This document shows positions 36,201 through 44,686 of a stretch of DNA of 64,000 nt, one piece after another. Origin of the DNA: Paenibacillus sp. FSL H8-0537 (GTDB taxonomy: Bacteria; Bacillota; Bacilli; Paenibacillales; Paenibacillaceae); NCBI RefSeq assembly GCF_038051995.1, contig NZ_CP150290.1:359501-423500 (forward strand), read 5' to 3'. The notes beneath the pieces were generated by a model. That model was not told where the DNA came from, did no database searches, and saw nothing but the letters and a program-made list of their open reading frames with translations. A program made the position numbers and the translations under genes. Positions within the stretch are counted from its first letter, which is position 1, and each line of letters opens with the position of its first letter.

Positions 36201-38079
36201 GCCAGTGATTCCGGTGCCTGTATCGCCGTTTAGTCCTATCCCAGCAGCCACGGAAGGCTTTCAGGTAGGGACGACAAGCCTTCCATATGCTTTTTCACAG
36301 CCAGATAATCGTTTGGTGGTCTCGGTTTCGTCAAGCCCGATTGCAACGCCTAATTATGGCGATTCCGTTCCGATGGGAGCGGGAGTAATCGATCCCTATC
36401 AGATGGGTGACATCCCGGGTGTAGATGCTGTAACTAATAAATATATTGGACTTTATGAGATAGATGCTGGCAATAAGGTAATACGCTTTAGCCTAATTGA
36501 ATTGACGGCAAGTGATATCAAGCAAGTGCAATCGGCGACGCCGACACCGGATACAGGCGCAACCCCGACGCCGACACCGGATACGGGCGCAACGCCGACG
36601 TCGACACCGGATATAGGCGCAACCCCGACGCCGACACCGGATACGGGTGCAACCCCGACGCCGACCTCACATTCCTCGTCGGGGACGGGTACCAACTCTG
36701 GCACTGTCAAAGAAGAGGTATTCGCTGAGGTTTCGGCGGGCGAAGGCGAATTACTTACTAGAACGCCGATTGAGCGTACGACCAGTTCGGACGGCAAGGT
36801 CAGGGATAATGTTGTCTTGGCACAGGATAGAGTTCTGGCAACGGTAGAGCAGCTCAAGGGCAAGTCGAATCCAATAGCGCGAATCATTATACCAGACGAA
36901 GAGGGGAAAGTGGCCCAGACGGACATCAGAGTTCCGAAAAATGCAGTCAAACCGCTTGCAGACGGCGGCATTGCATTGGAATTCCAGCTTGACGGTGTTC
37001 GTGTGTTGATTCCGCACGCATCATTGGTTGGATTCGACGAGGATCTTTATTTCCGCTTCATTCCGCTTCGGACTGAAAATGAACGTAAAGTCGTAGAGGA
37101 CCAAGCGAAAAAAGAAGAGCTTGTGCGCCAAATTGCAGGAGACCAGACGATTAAGGTATTGGGCAGTCCGATGACCATTGAAACCAATATGCAGAGCCGG
37201 TCTGTAACGTTGATGATGCCGCTTAAAGGCGCTTTGCCTGAAGATGCCGCGGCCCGTCAAAACATTCTGGACAACCTGGTTATTTTCGTAGAGCACAGCG
37301 ATGGAACCAAAGAGCTGATTCGTGGCGAGATTGCTGCCTATAAGGGCGGGGAGCAGGGCGTGCAATTCGACGTCAATAAATTCAGTACATTTACGATGGT
37401 TTACATGGAAGGCTGGAAGGAATATTTTGCTGCCCAGCAGCAGGACGGTGAAGGGGCGAACCTCCACAAGCCATATATTAAAGGCTTCCCTGACGGAACA
37501 TTTGGCCCAGACAAGCCGGTTACCCGTGCGCAGATGGCGGCTATGCTGGTCAGAAATTTGGAGAGCCTCCCGAACGGGGGAGTAGTATTCTCTTACAAAG
37601 ACGTTTCTGTGAAGCATTGGGCATATGAGGAAATGGGAGTCGCGTCCGAAGCTGGGTTGATGGAAGGTTATCCAGACGGACGCTTTGGCCCTGAGGATGG
37701 TATCACTCGCGCTGAAATGGCGGCCATCGCATACCGCTGGCTGACGAGCAAGGGCGTTGAAGCCGAAGTTTCAACAATAGGACAAACCTATAAGGACCTA
37801 TCCTCCGAGCATTGGGCTTATGAGGCAATTGCCTTCATCCGTTCCAGTGGCATAATGAGCGGTTATGATGATCATACGTTTAAGCCGAATCAGAAGCTGA
37901 CACGGGCTGAAGCCGTCAAGGTGCTTAACCGCCTGTTTGAACGGGGACCGCTTTATGGTGTGAATACTCCGACCTTTGAGGATGTTGGCACAAGACACTG
38001 GGCCTTCATGGAAGTCGAAGAAGCGGCACAGGAGCACCGATGGTTCATTGATGATCAAGGGCATGAAGTGAAGCGCTAG
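33229..38079 (+). CDS. giant SLH-anchored surface protein with GLUG repeats
   Basis: 1616 residues. The signal peptide is MLRRYLHSILIVLLIFSGLP. Two tandem halves (about 35-450 and 580-990) each open with a DVxLFxGGxGTxxDPYxxS block and a PFTGxFDG(G/N)xxTxSGL segment, then run through GLUG-type repeats (GGLIGxxxxxxVExSY), forming a right-handed beta-helix-like fold known from secreted adhesins and IgA-peptidase-like proteins. Each is followed by an Ig-like domain. A Thr/Pro linker (about 1104-1160), a 250-residue domain and three SLH domains (from about 1414) complete it. GGGAGG lies eleven bases before the ATG. Ligand unknown; wall anchoring is well supported. Confidence 0.9.
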   Translation: MLRRYLHSILIVLLIFSGLPPLGVSAESNDSLTLGNEDVRLFDGGEGTADDPYRLSTAEQLDRVRDYRDKHFVLTSNIDLDAAPYNQGEGWSPIGSTTDNKPFTGTFDGGDFTVSGLTIKSNKLDNSLFGYISSATIRNLNMAAVNISDETNGDTTNGATAGALAGTAQNSIIENVSASGTIVSRRDNTGGLIGSLAAAGAKTAVIHSSASVKVQLPRNGAGQLSLFANNKYQNRGGLIGSVKGTASDQVEFIGSWATGDVEGTLQTGGLIGYGENIIVETSYSTSSVKGYTVSSGHMNITLTENAGGLAGVLKNATVSESYAGPSVIQGIPGSSVVKGGTAIGGFVGKAQDSTFTDVFSRATVTGYEMAGFVYKMEGTVAFKNAYFAGTLLVDESIVKEFAPSYANATVSNVFYHSGAQCSVVKPGDELGTPLCTNKIQNADTYPGDWNFKGIWLIDSAVNGGFPYFGDKLAPEIEGAVTVEPGTVKGTTRISGASAGIANRLVVQMLTGSVPTPDAGAPAPVGNGASVIDPYTVGSDITIDSSAAVSHLALYEVDAAGNIVKFSLIKLEKDDVQLFAGGSGTVADPYQISGSDELNAIRYVLDGHFVLTDDIDLTDGGAGTSWTPIGSYMTYDVPTEPFTGVFDGNGKTISGLNIQAYAGKGVGLFAYTEGATLQNVHLANAVITAMDELNPPEMAGALVGMAKQTQVIHASSSGSVTGKSALGGLIGAIEGQSLVSDSYSSAEVTIIDFSGSAGGGLIGRAGNVTSGENERVAIVRSYATGRVSSAESYYGSKLGGLIGEGNRIDIEKSYASGEVEGRTILGGLAGYLVGAAVKQTYASPIQQVIGSGLYIGGFVGQSDNSLYENVYSRARVEGVQYVGGFIGSDLGSNTFRFAYSTGAILDKDYMYTDAYSFGGNNGSNASVVESVYSDRVTGQTDLKTLLDISEYRSTPDMKDKSKFEEWDFDQIWAISPAFNERYPHFQWSYTTPPVIPVPVSPFSPIPAATEGFQVGTTSLPYAFSQPDNRLVVSVSSSPIATPNYGDSVPMGAGVIDPYQMGDIPGVDAVTNKYIGLYEIDAGNKVIRFSLIELTASDIKQVQSATPTPDTGATPTPTPDTGATPTSTPDIGATPTPTPDTGATPTPTSHSSSGTGTNSGTVKEEVFAEVSAGEGELLTRTPIERTTSSDGKVRDNVVLAQDRVLATVEQLKGKSNPIARIIIPDEEGKVAQTDIRVPKNAVKPLADGGIALEFQLDGVRVLIPHASLVGFDEDLYFRFIPLRTENERKVVEDQAKKEELVRQIAGDQTIKVLGSPMTIETNMQSRSVTLMMPLKGALPEDAAARQNILDNLVIFVEHSDGTKELIRGEIAAYKGGEQGVQFDVNKFSTFTMVYMEGWKEYFAAQQQDGEGANLHKPYIKGFPDGTFGPDKPVTRAQMAAMLVRNLESLPNGGVVFSYKDVSVKHWAYEEMGVASEAGLMEGYPDGRFGPEDGITRAEMAAIAYRWLTSKGVEAEVSTIGQTYKDLSSEHWAYEAIAFIRSSGIMSGYDDHTFKPNQKLTRAEAVKVLNRLFERGPLYGVNTPTFEDVGTRHWAFMEVEEAAQEHRWFIDDQGHEVKR
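36538..36665 (+). repeat. 30-bp tandem repeats coding a Thr/Pro linker
   Basis: About four 30-base units encode TPTPDTGATP-type repeats between the ectodomain and the wall-proximal part. Third-position differences separate the units. Length variation between strains would be expected. Confidence 0.85.
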
Positions 38080-38087
38080 CAGTAGAG

Positions 38088-38127
38088 AAAGACGTTTCTT
38101 CCTTTATATGAGGGAGGAACGTCTTTT
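38088..38127 (+). terminator. rho-independent terminator after third SLH gene
   Basis: AAAGACGTTTCTTCCT pairs with AGGGAGGAACGTCTTT (two G-T wobbles) and is followed by T residues. Confidence 0.88.
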
Positions 38128-38162
38128 TGTAGTATGTCCTGCATGGTATAGACTGGTATATT

Positions 38163-38192
38163 TTGCATTTATAGAAGCGGTACTTGTATAGT
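38163..38192 (+). promoter_or_regulatory. candidate sigma-A promoter of second GH3 gene
   Basis: TTGCAT (38163-38168) and TATAGT (38187-38192) are 18 bases apart, about 150 bases before the start codon. No experimental support. Confidence 0.4.
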
Positions 38193-38340
38193 AGTAGGGT
38201 AGCTTTTATTCTTTTAAAAGGCTTAATAGAAATCATACAAAGGTTCGTGAAAAACGGGAAACTTCATAATAGAAAAGGTGTTTTTCTATAGAGCCAGCAA
38301 CAAGCAAATGGTAGGGATACGAGAAACAGGAGGGAATCAA

Positions 38341-41139
38341 TTGAGTACACAAAGCATTGGAGTTCCATTAGAGGGTTTTGCAGAATTCAGCCGGACGGTA
38401 GCCGCAGAGGGTGCCGTATTATTGAAAAATGAAGGACAGGTGCTTCCGTTTAAGGATGGCGACAACGTTGCTATTTTTGGCAGAACCCAGGTGAACTATT
38501 ATCGCAGCGGTACCGGTTCGGGCGGCAGCGTTCATGTTGCTTATACAACAAATCTGCTGGATGGGCTTCGTGGCAGCAAGAATGCTGCCGTCAATGAAGC
38601 GCTGGCGGCTGTTTATGAGAAATGGATTGAAGAAAATCCATTCGATAACGGCGGAGGTGGCTGGGCGGCTGAGCCATGGCATCAGAAGGAAATGCCTTTA
38701 GCGGATGAGCTGGTTTCGGAGGCAAGAAGTAAGTCGAACAAGGCTGTCGTGGTGATTGGACGTACAGCGGGAGAAGATCAGGACAATGCTGATGAGTCCG
38801 GAAGCTACCAATTGACAGTGGAAGAAAAAGCGATGCTGAAGCTGGTGACGGCTTATTTTGAACAAACCGTTGTCGTGCTTAATGTATCGAACATTATAGA
38901 CATGAGCTGGCTGAACGATGAAAGCTACGTGCATCCCATTGCAAGTGTCATCTACTCCTGGCAGGGTGGCATGGAAGGCGGCAATGCAATTGCCGATGTG
39001 CTGGCTGGAGACGTGACGCCAAGCGGCAAATTGACGGATACGATCGCTTATTCTATTAACGATTATCCGTCGACTCGCAATTACGGGAATGAATTTAAAA
39101 ATGTTTATGAGGAAGATATCTATGTGGGATATCGTTATTTTGAGACGTTTTGCCCGGATAAAGTTCAGTTTGAGTTTGGCTATGGCATCTCTTATACCTC
39201 GTTCGACATCAAGTCGGAGGATGCCGAGCTGACAACCAAAGCGGGAGATCATTACATTGAAATCGACGTCAACGTAACGAATACGGGAACCGCCTTCGCT
39301 GGTAAAGAAGTGGTGCAGGTGTACTACGAAGCGCCGCAAGGCAAGCTGGGTCAACCGGCTAAAGCGCTGGCCGCATTCGGCAAAACAAAATTGCTTCAGC
39401 CAGGCGAATCGCAGCGCCTTACGGTTAGCTTCCCTGTTTCTGCTATGGCTTCCTATGATGACGCTGGTGTGACGGGGCATCCTTCCGCTTATGTGCTGGA
39501 GGCGGGCACTTATCGTTTTTATGTGGGAACGAGTGTGAAAAAGGTAGCGGAAGTGGCTGTCGAAGGTCAGAATGGCTATGTTGTGGACACTCTTCAAGTT
39601 GTGGAGCAACTGCAAGAAGCGATGGCGCCAACAGAAAGCTTTACGAGAATGAAGCCGGGTGCCCGGAAGACAGATGGCTCGTATGAGCTAATCTCTGTAG
39701 AGGTGCCGCAGCGGAAGGTTTCTATGGCGGAACGGATCGAGAACAATCTTCCTGCAACGCTAGTGCAGACGGGCAATCAGGGACATACGTTAAGAGATGT
39801 TTTTGAGGGTGAAATCGGTATGGAAAGCTTCATCGCGCAGCTTAACGATCAGGATTTGGCGGCAATCGTCAGAGGCGAGGGCATGAGCAGCCCGCTCGTT
39901 ACATCGGGGACAGCATCGGCTTTCGGCGGAGTCAGCGACCAGCTGTTCAATTATGGCATCCCTGTTGCTTGTACAGCAGACGGCCCGTCGGGCATTCGGA
40001 TGGACAGTGGTCAGAAGGCGACTCAGGTTGCAATCGGCACCTTGCTTGCGGCAACGTGGAATACGGAGCTAGTGGAAGAGCTGTATGTAATGGAAGGTCA
40101 GGAGCTGCTAAGAAACAACATTGATACGCTTCTTGGACCTGGCCTAAATATTCGCCGCAGTCCGCTTAATGGACGGAACTTTGAATATTTTTCAGAAGAT
40201 CCATTCATTTCGGGTGTATTTGCGTCAGCATGTACGAAAGGGATTATGAAGGGCGGCTCTAACGCTACGCTGAAGCATTTTGCCTGCAACAATCAGGAAA
40301 AGCACCGCAGCAAGGTCGATGCGGTCGTCTCCGAACGCGCTCTTCGGGAAATTTATTTGAAAGGCTTTGAAATCGCCGTGAAGCAGGGCGGTGCGAATTC
40401 GATTATGACCTCCTACAATCCGATCAACGGACATTGGGCCGCTTCCAACTATGACCTGAATACGACGCTTCTTCGCGGCGAATGGGGCTTTACAGGCATT
40501 GTGATGACGGACTGGTGGGCGATCATGAACGATGCCGTGGGTGGCGGTCCTGCAGATCGCAAACTGACGAACTGGATGGTTCGTGCGCAAAACGACCTTT
40601 ACATGGTGGTACCGAACTACGGTGCGGAAATCAATGGCTGGGATGACAATACGATTGAATCGCTTGAAAATGGCACGTTGACCCGCGGCGAATTGCAGCG
40701 CTCTGCTATGAATATTTGCACGTTCATTATGAACGCGCCTGTATTTTCGAGAAAACATGAAATCGTAGAGACGGTTGAAGCGTTTAAGGCGAATGCTTCG
40801 CTTGCAGCGGCTGCTTCCTCAGAGCAAATACAAGTGCTTTCCCAAAATGCACAGGTGAAGCCTGCTGTAGCGGGTTCATCCTTTATGCAGGTGGATCAAG
40901 CTGGGCAATACCGGATCATTGTCAGCATTATGTCTCCAGAGACGGAATTAGCGCAAAGTGCATGTAATGTAACGCTGAACGATCAACTGATGACGACCAT
41001 TCAAACGAATGGAACCGAAGGGAAATGGATCAGACAGAAGCTTGTGAAAGTCGAACTCGAAGCAGGCTTCTATGAACTGAAGCTGGAATTTATTAAGCCA
41101 GGCTTGCAGATGGAGTGGATTGAGTTTAAACAGGTTTAG
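38341..41139 (+). CDS. GH3 glycosidase with permuted domain order
   Basis: 932 residues with a TTG start chosen because AGGAGGG lies six bases upstream; earlier in-frame starts lack a site. The sandwich domain comes first (AAEGAVLLKNEGQVLPF, VAIFGRTQVNYY, GNAIADVLAGDVTPSGKL). A fibronectin-III-like domain follows (VTNTGTAFAGKEVVQVYY). The TIM barrel with KHFACNNQEKHR and nucleophile Asp in GFTGIVMTDWWA comes after that. This is the reverse of the gene at 11979 and typical of one GH3 branch. A C-terminal beta-sandwich module (about 100 residues) may bind carbohydrate. There is no signal peptide. It is monocistronic, between two terminators. Confidence 0.88.
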   Translation: MSTQSIGVPLEGFAEFSRTVAAEGAVLLKNEGQVLPFKDGDNVAIFGRTQVNYYRSGTGSGGSVHVAYTTNLLDGLRGSKNAAVNEALAAVYEKWIEENPFDNGGGGWAAEPWHQKEMPLADELVSEARSKSNKAVVVIGRTAGEDQDNADESGSYQLTVEEKAMLKLVTAYFEQTVVVLNVSNIIDMSWLNDESYVHPIASVIYSWQGGMEGGNAIADVLAGDVTPSGKLTDTIAYSINDYPSTRNYGNEFKNVYEEDIYVGYRYFETFCPDKVQFEFGYGISYTSFDIKSEDAELTTKAGDHYIEIDVNVTNTGTAFAGKEVVQVYYEAPQGKLGQPAKALAAFGKTKLLQPGESQRLTVSFPVSAMASYDDAGVTGHPSAYVLEAGTYRFYVGTSVKKVAEVAVEGQNGYVVDTLQVVEQLQEAMAPTESFTRMKPGARKTDGSYELISVEVPQRKVSMAERIENNLPATLVQTGNQGHTLRDVFEGEIGMESFIAQLNDQDLAAIVRGEGMSSPLVTSGTASAFGGVSDQLFNYGIPVACTADGPSGIRMDSGQKATQVAIGTLLAATWNTELVEELYVMEGQELLRNNIDTLLGPGLNIRRSPLNGRNFEYFSEDPFISGVFASACTKGIMKGGSNATLKHFACNNQEKHRSKVDAVVSERALREIYLKGFEIAVKQGGANSIMTSYNPINGHWAASNYDLNTTLLRGEWGFTGIVMTDWWAIMNDAVGGGPADRKLTNWMVRAQNDLYMVVPNYGAEINGWDDNTIESLENGTLTRGELQRSAMNICTFIMNAPVFSRKHEIVETVEAFKANASLAAAASSEQIQVLSQNAQVKPAVAGSSFMQVDQAGQYRIIVSIMSPETELAQSACNVTLNDQLMTTIQTNGTEGKWIRQKLVKVELEAGFYELKLEFIKPGLQMEWIEFKQV

Positions 41140-41173
41140 GGTAGAGTAATAAGATGTATAGGATTAGAAAATG

Positions 41174-41217
41174 AAAAGAACAGCCTGCAGGGGTTTCCCT
41201 TGCGGGCTGTTCTTTTT
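41174..41217 (+). terminator. rho-independent terminator after second GH3 gene
   Basis: AAAAGAACAGCC pairs with GGCTGTTCTTTT, with a further GCA/TGC and GGG/CCC stem inside, then T residues. It marks the left edge of the defence island. Confidence 0.9.
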
Positions 41218-41301
41218 TACTTGGAATGAAAGAATTAGTTAAATTCAGTATAACTACAACCAAAAAGTCCAATTTTATTGTCGAAAATGAAAAATTACCC
41301 T

Positions 41302-41340
41302 TATGGTTCAATTGAACTTATAGGTTAAATTTTGTATGAT
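41302..41340 (+). promoter_or_regulatory. sspF promoter overlapped by XRE-type operator
   Basis: TTGAAC (41312-41317) and TATGAT (41335-41340) are exactly 17 bases apart, a good sigma-A promoter. The near-palindrome TTGAACTTATAGGTTAAA (41312-41329) covers the -35 and most of the spacer and matches the sites at 55483 and 58425. A further half-site, GGTTCAA, lies at 41305-41311. A protein bound here would block RNA polymerase. Confidence 0.75.
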
Positions 41341-41405
41341 AGAAAATATGGAAACGATGACTATTGATTCATAGATTTAGGACTTGAGTAACTGATCGGG
41401 AGGAT

Positions 41406-43082
41406 ATGATGAATTCATTTGTTCAGTACTTGGACCAATTTAACGTGTTGTCGCCAAATCATGCCAAAATATACGACGAATATACAAATAGTACCGATCC
41501 GTATCGGCTATCCATTCAAACCAAGATTGAGCAATTTTTGCTATCGATATTTAATGGGTCTCCGCGCAGCGTCATTATGACGGGTAATGCGGGTGATGGA
41601 AAGACAAGACTATGCAGAAGTGTATATGAGTCATTAACTGGAAAGCCGCTGAATCAGTGGCCAGAAAGTGGAATTGTAGAAGTTCCTTTTAGTCAAGGGA
41701 CACTAATTATTGTGAAGGACTTGTCCGAGCTTACGGAGACGGTTATTTACGATAGGCTGATACATCTTCAGAAACAGGTTGAAGACCATCATGCAGGAAA
41801 TATGTATTATTTGATTGCTGCTAATGAGGGGAAATTAACGAAATTTCTTTCCCAGAGTGGGTCCCTAAAGTCCTTATCGGTGCTGGTGAATGATCGATTC
41901 ATGGATCACAAAAAGAATGATGGGCAGCTTCATCTCGTAAATCTGCAGGATGTTACTTCCTCTATATATGCAGGTCTTATTATGGAGGAATGGAATCAAG
42001 AGGAAAACTGGGTAGACTGCGGAACATGCGGAAAAACCGCTAACTGTGTCATTTATTTAAATCATCGCAGAATGTCTCAAGAGAGCATAAGAGAAAAACT
42101 TGTCGAGCAGTATCGATTATTGGACTGTCTCGGCATTCATGTGACGATGCGCGAAATATTGATTCATATTAGCTACACACTGACCGGCGGTCTGACCTGT
42201 GAGCAAGTGGTGCATGCGGACTATAAAGCAATCGAAGAGCATGCTAAGCGAGCCTACTACAATAATTTCTATGGAACGGAAATGCCAGATGGTAGCTCTA
42301 TTGAGCAGGGTGCCGTGCAATATTTTCGTAAATTGGACCCTGGGCAGCTGTCTGTTTCCTCGATTGACGACTATCTGCTGAATGGAGATATAAGTGGCGA
42401 GAAACAGATTGTAGATAAGCATGCCGATTTATTTGGTGAAGAGATTGATCTATTGTTCGGCTATTATCGCAAGCAGATTGAAATGTATCGTAGTCAAGAT
42501 AGGAATAGGGATTCTAGTAAAATCGTAGAGCTAATGCCGGGCTTCAGACGCAAATATTTCTTTGAATCTGATGAGGGTGAACGGGGTACGCGTCAAAAAC
42601 TGGTTCCTTATATGCATTTTTTCACTTTTATAGACAGCCTTAATGATCTTTCAAAGCGTTCTTCGATACGCAAGGCATTCATTCATGGATTAAACCATGC
42701 CTTTTCTAAAAAGCTGATTGATCGATCGGAAACCCAATTGTTCGCCGTAAATGAAAATTTGCTGATTCATGAGGCCTTCTCAACGAGCCAGGTTGTATTG
42801 AAAGTCGATGAATTACGCTCAGATATCGACTATAAGCCTTCAAAGCTATATATAACCGTGAATCATGGTCCAAGTTTGGAAGTGAAGCTGCCGGTGTTTG
42901 AATATCTGCTTCGGCTTGCGGATGGTGGACTTTACGTCACGCTCAAGCAGGAAGTGGACATATTGCTCAGCACATTCAGGAATGACTTAATCAATCGCAG
43001 TGCGTTGGATGATTTCCTTTTGCAGGTGTTTGCAATGGATATAGGCAAGGGCGTATACAAGCGTTACGAAATTAATATTTGA
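41406..43082 (+). CDS. sspF: SspF-like P-loop ATPase of phosphorothioation-linked restriction
   Basis: 558 residues (557 if the better spaced ATG at 41409 is used; GGGAGG at 41398-41403). Walker A reads GNAGDGKT near residue 60. A CGTCGKTANC cluster near residue 205 could bind zinc. It is the first gene of three ending in an FtsK/HerA-like motor, directly ahead of an sspBCD set. This layout matches the described sspBCD-sspFGH cassettes, whose restriction side damages DNA lacking the phosphorothioate mark. The letter F is assigned by gene order and by analogy with DptF/DndF ATPases; I did not compare sequences. It may sense or load onto unmodified DNA. Confidence 0.65.
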   Translation: MMNSFVQYLDQFNVLSPNHAKIYDEYTNSTDPYRLSIQTKIEQFLLSIFNGSPRSVIMTGNAGDGKTRLCRSVYESLTGKPLNQWPESGIVEVPFSQGTLIIVKDLSELTETVIYDRLIHLQKQVEDHHAGNMYYLIAANEGKLTKFLSQSGSLKSLSVLVNDRFMDHKKNDGQLHLVNLQDVTSSIYAGLIMEEWNQEENWVDCGTCGKTANCVIYLNHRRMSQESIREKLVEQYRLLDCLGIHVTMREILIHISYTLTGGLTCEQVVHADYKAIEEHAKRAYYNNFYGTEMPDGSSIEQGAVQYFRKLDPGQLSVSSIDDYLLNGDISGEKQIVDKHADLFGEEIDLLFGYYRKQIEMYRSQDRNRDSSKIVELMPGFRRKYFFESDEGERGTRQKLVPYMHFFTFIDSLNDLSKRSSIRKAFIHGLNHAFSKKLIDRSETQLFAVNENLLIHEAFSTSQVVLKVDELRSDIDYKPSKLYITVNHGPSLEVKLPVFEYLLRLADGGLYVTLKQEVDILLSTFRNDLINRSALDDFLLQVFAMDIGKGVYKRYEINI

Positions 43083-43099
43083 CGTGGAGGCACTGCGAT

Positions 43100-44686
43100 A
43101 TGGCTACAGTTGAAGCAACAACTAAGCGGGAAGATTTTACTTCACAGCTATCATCGGATATTTGGGGACATCGTTTCAAGGACGGGCAGCGGGGTCCTGA
43201 GTATGTGCTGGAGTTTCTGAATGTGTTATTTGGTGCGAATTATTCCTTTAATGACGATATTTATTATCGCAGGAAGTCGGTAAGTCTCAGAGAGTTTATT
43301 TTTGAAGGCGTCAAAGAGGGCAAGGGTTCTACTATATTGGTTCTGGCAGAGAATAAAAAAGAGAAGCTGGTGCAAGCGGTTCAGGAAAACGATGTTGTCG
43401 TTCTGAAGCAGTTTTTGCGTAATTTAGAAGTGGTTCTATATGACACAGAAGGCAAAGAGGCAGACCGATCCTGGTTTGCAAGATCGCTTTATCCACTTCA
43501 TGAATCCCTCTTATATGTGGAGCTGCGTAAAAAAGGGGCAAATCTTGCTTTCGAACGTAATTTTTTTGCCCGCGGCGGCGAGCTTTATTTTCTTATGCTT
43601 GCCCATGGTACAGATAAGCACAAAGACAGACGGCAATTCATAGAAAATCGCTTTCGACAACTACTGACCAAAAATAAGATTATTGCTAAAGTGGTTGATA
43701 AAATCACGACCGTTTTTGAAGAGTCGGAATCTTATCAGGATTATAGCTGTAAGCTGCGTTCTAACTCACAAGACGAAAATGTGCCTATATTGCCAATAGC
43801 AGCTCAGCTGGAAAATGAGCAATTATTCGAGCATTTTGGAAATGAGCTTGAGAGTCTTCTGCTGCTTGATCTTGATATTCATGAAATGTTCTATCTGCTT
43901 ACGTCGCTTACCTGCTTTCAATTGGCGCGCTATATGCATGAACGGTCGATTCTTGCGCCTACTTCGATGACCTACTTCTTTGATTGTTTGGATGGGAAAA
44001 ATAAACAAATTTCTCAGCTTGCTGCTATCAGCTTTGAGCAGCATGAGAGCTTCCTTAAAGCGAAGTTTGAAGATGAATTTGGACGGAAGGCTCAGGAGGT
44101 ATTCGGTTCTCCTGAAAATATTGAGGAGCAGCTGCCGCTTTGGAAAGAGGAGCCGGAGAAGTTTTTTGAGCTAATGGGGCTTAGTAAAATGCGTAGTCGC
44201 AAGGAAGCTATTAGAAGAGTTCTGCTCAAATGCAGCAATGCGGATGATGTACTCGGAAAGCTGAAAAGCAGTGTCCGCGAAGTAGTGGCCGCTCAACTTA
44301 AGCAGCTTCAAATTACCCGCGTCCTGTCAAGGGACGGTGGGCTTGCTACCTATCGCCGCGGCTCGGCTATGAATTACCGATATACGATATCGGATTCCTT
44401 TCTACAAATGCTCGTTTTTACAAAGGTGAAGCCGGGCGAGAAAATGGAATATCATGATTTCCTTGAAACCTTGTACGGCGATTATGGAATTGTTATCGGG
44501 GAAAACCAAGCGAAGTCTTCTGGGCAATATGAGAAGTCCCGATTAAATATTCGTTATTTCCAGGACAACGAGAAAGCGCTTCGCGAGAAGCTACGGCACA
44601 ATGGGCTGCTGATTGAGTTTTCTGATGCTACCGCAATGATTCAAAACCCATATAATTCGTGCGAAAAGGAGTTTTATTATGCATAG
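43100..44686 (+). CDS. sspG: SspG-like protein of phosphorothioation-linked restriction
   Basis: 528 residues. GTGGAGG lies nine bases before the ATG at 43100. I see no enzyme motif: the protein is charged, mainly helical by composition, with a KxxNIRYFQDNEKALREKLRHNGLL segment near the C-terminus that could be a winged-helix. It starts 17 bases after sspF and overlaps sspH by eight bases, so the three are co-translated. DptG, the middle partner in the related Dnd restriction modules, is likewise without known domains. Name by position only. Confidence 0.55.
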   Translation: MATVEATTKREDFTSQLSSDIWGHRFKDGQRGPEYVLEFLNVLFGANYSFNDDIYYRRKSVSLREFIFEGVKEGKGSTILVLAENKKEKLVQAVQENDVVVLKQFLRNLEVVLYDTEGKEADRSWFARSLYPLHESLLYVELRKKGANLAFERNFFARGGELYFLMLAHGTDKHKDRRQFIENRFRQLLTKNKIIAKVVDKITTVFEESESYQDYSCKLRSNSQDENVPILPIAAQLENEQLFEHFGNELESLLLLDLDIHEMFYLLTSLTCFQLARYMHERSILAPTSMTYFFDCLDGKNKQISQLAAISFEQHESFLKAKFEDEFGRKAQEVFGSPENIEEQLPLWKEEPEKFFELMGLSKMRSRKEAIRRVLLKCSNADDVLGKLKSSVREVVAAQLKQLQITRVLSRDGGLATYRRGSAMNYRYTISDSFLQMLVFTKVKPGEKMEYHDFLETLYGDYGIVIGENQAKSSGQYEKSRLNIRYFQDNEKALREKLRHNGLLIEFSDATAMIQNPYNSCEKEFYYA

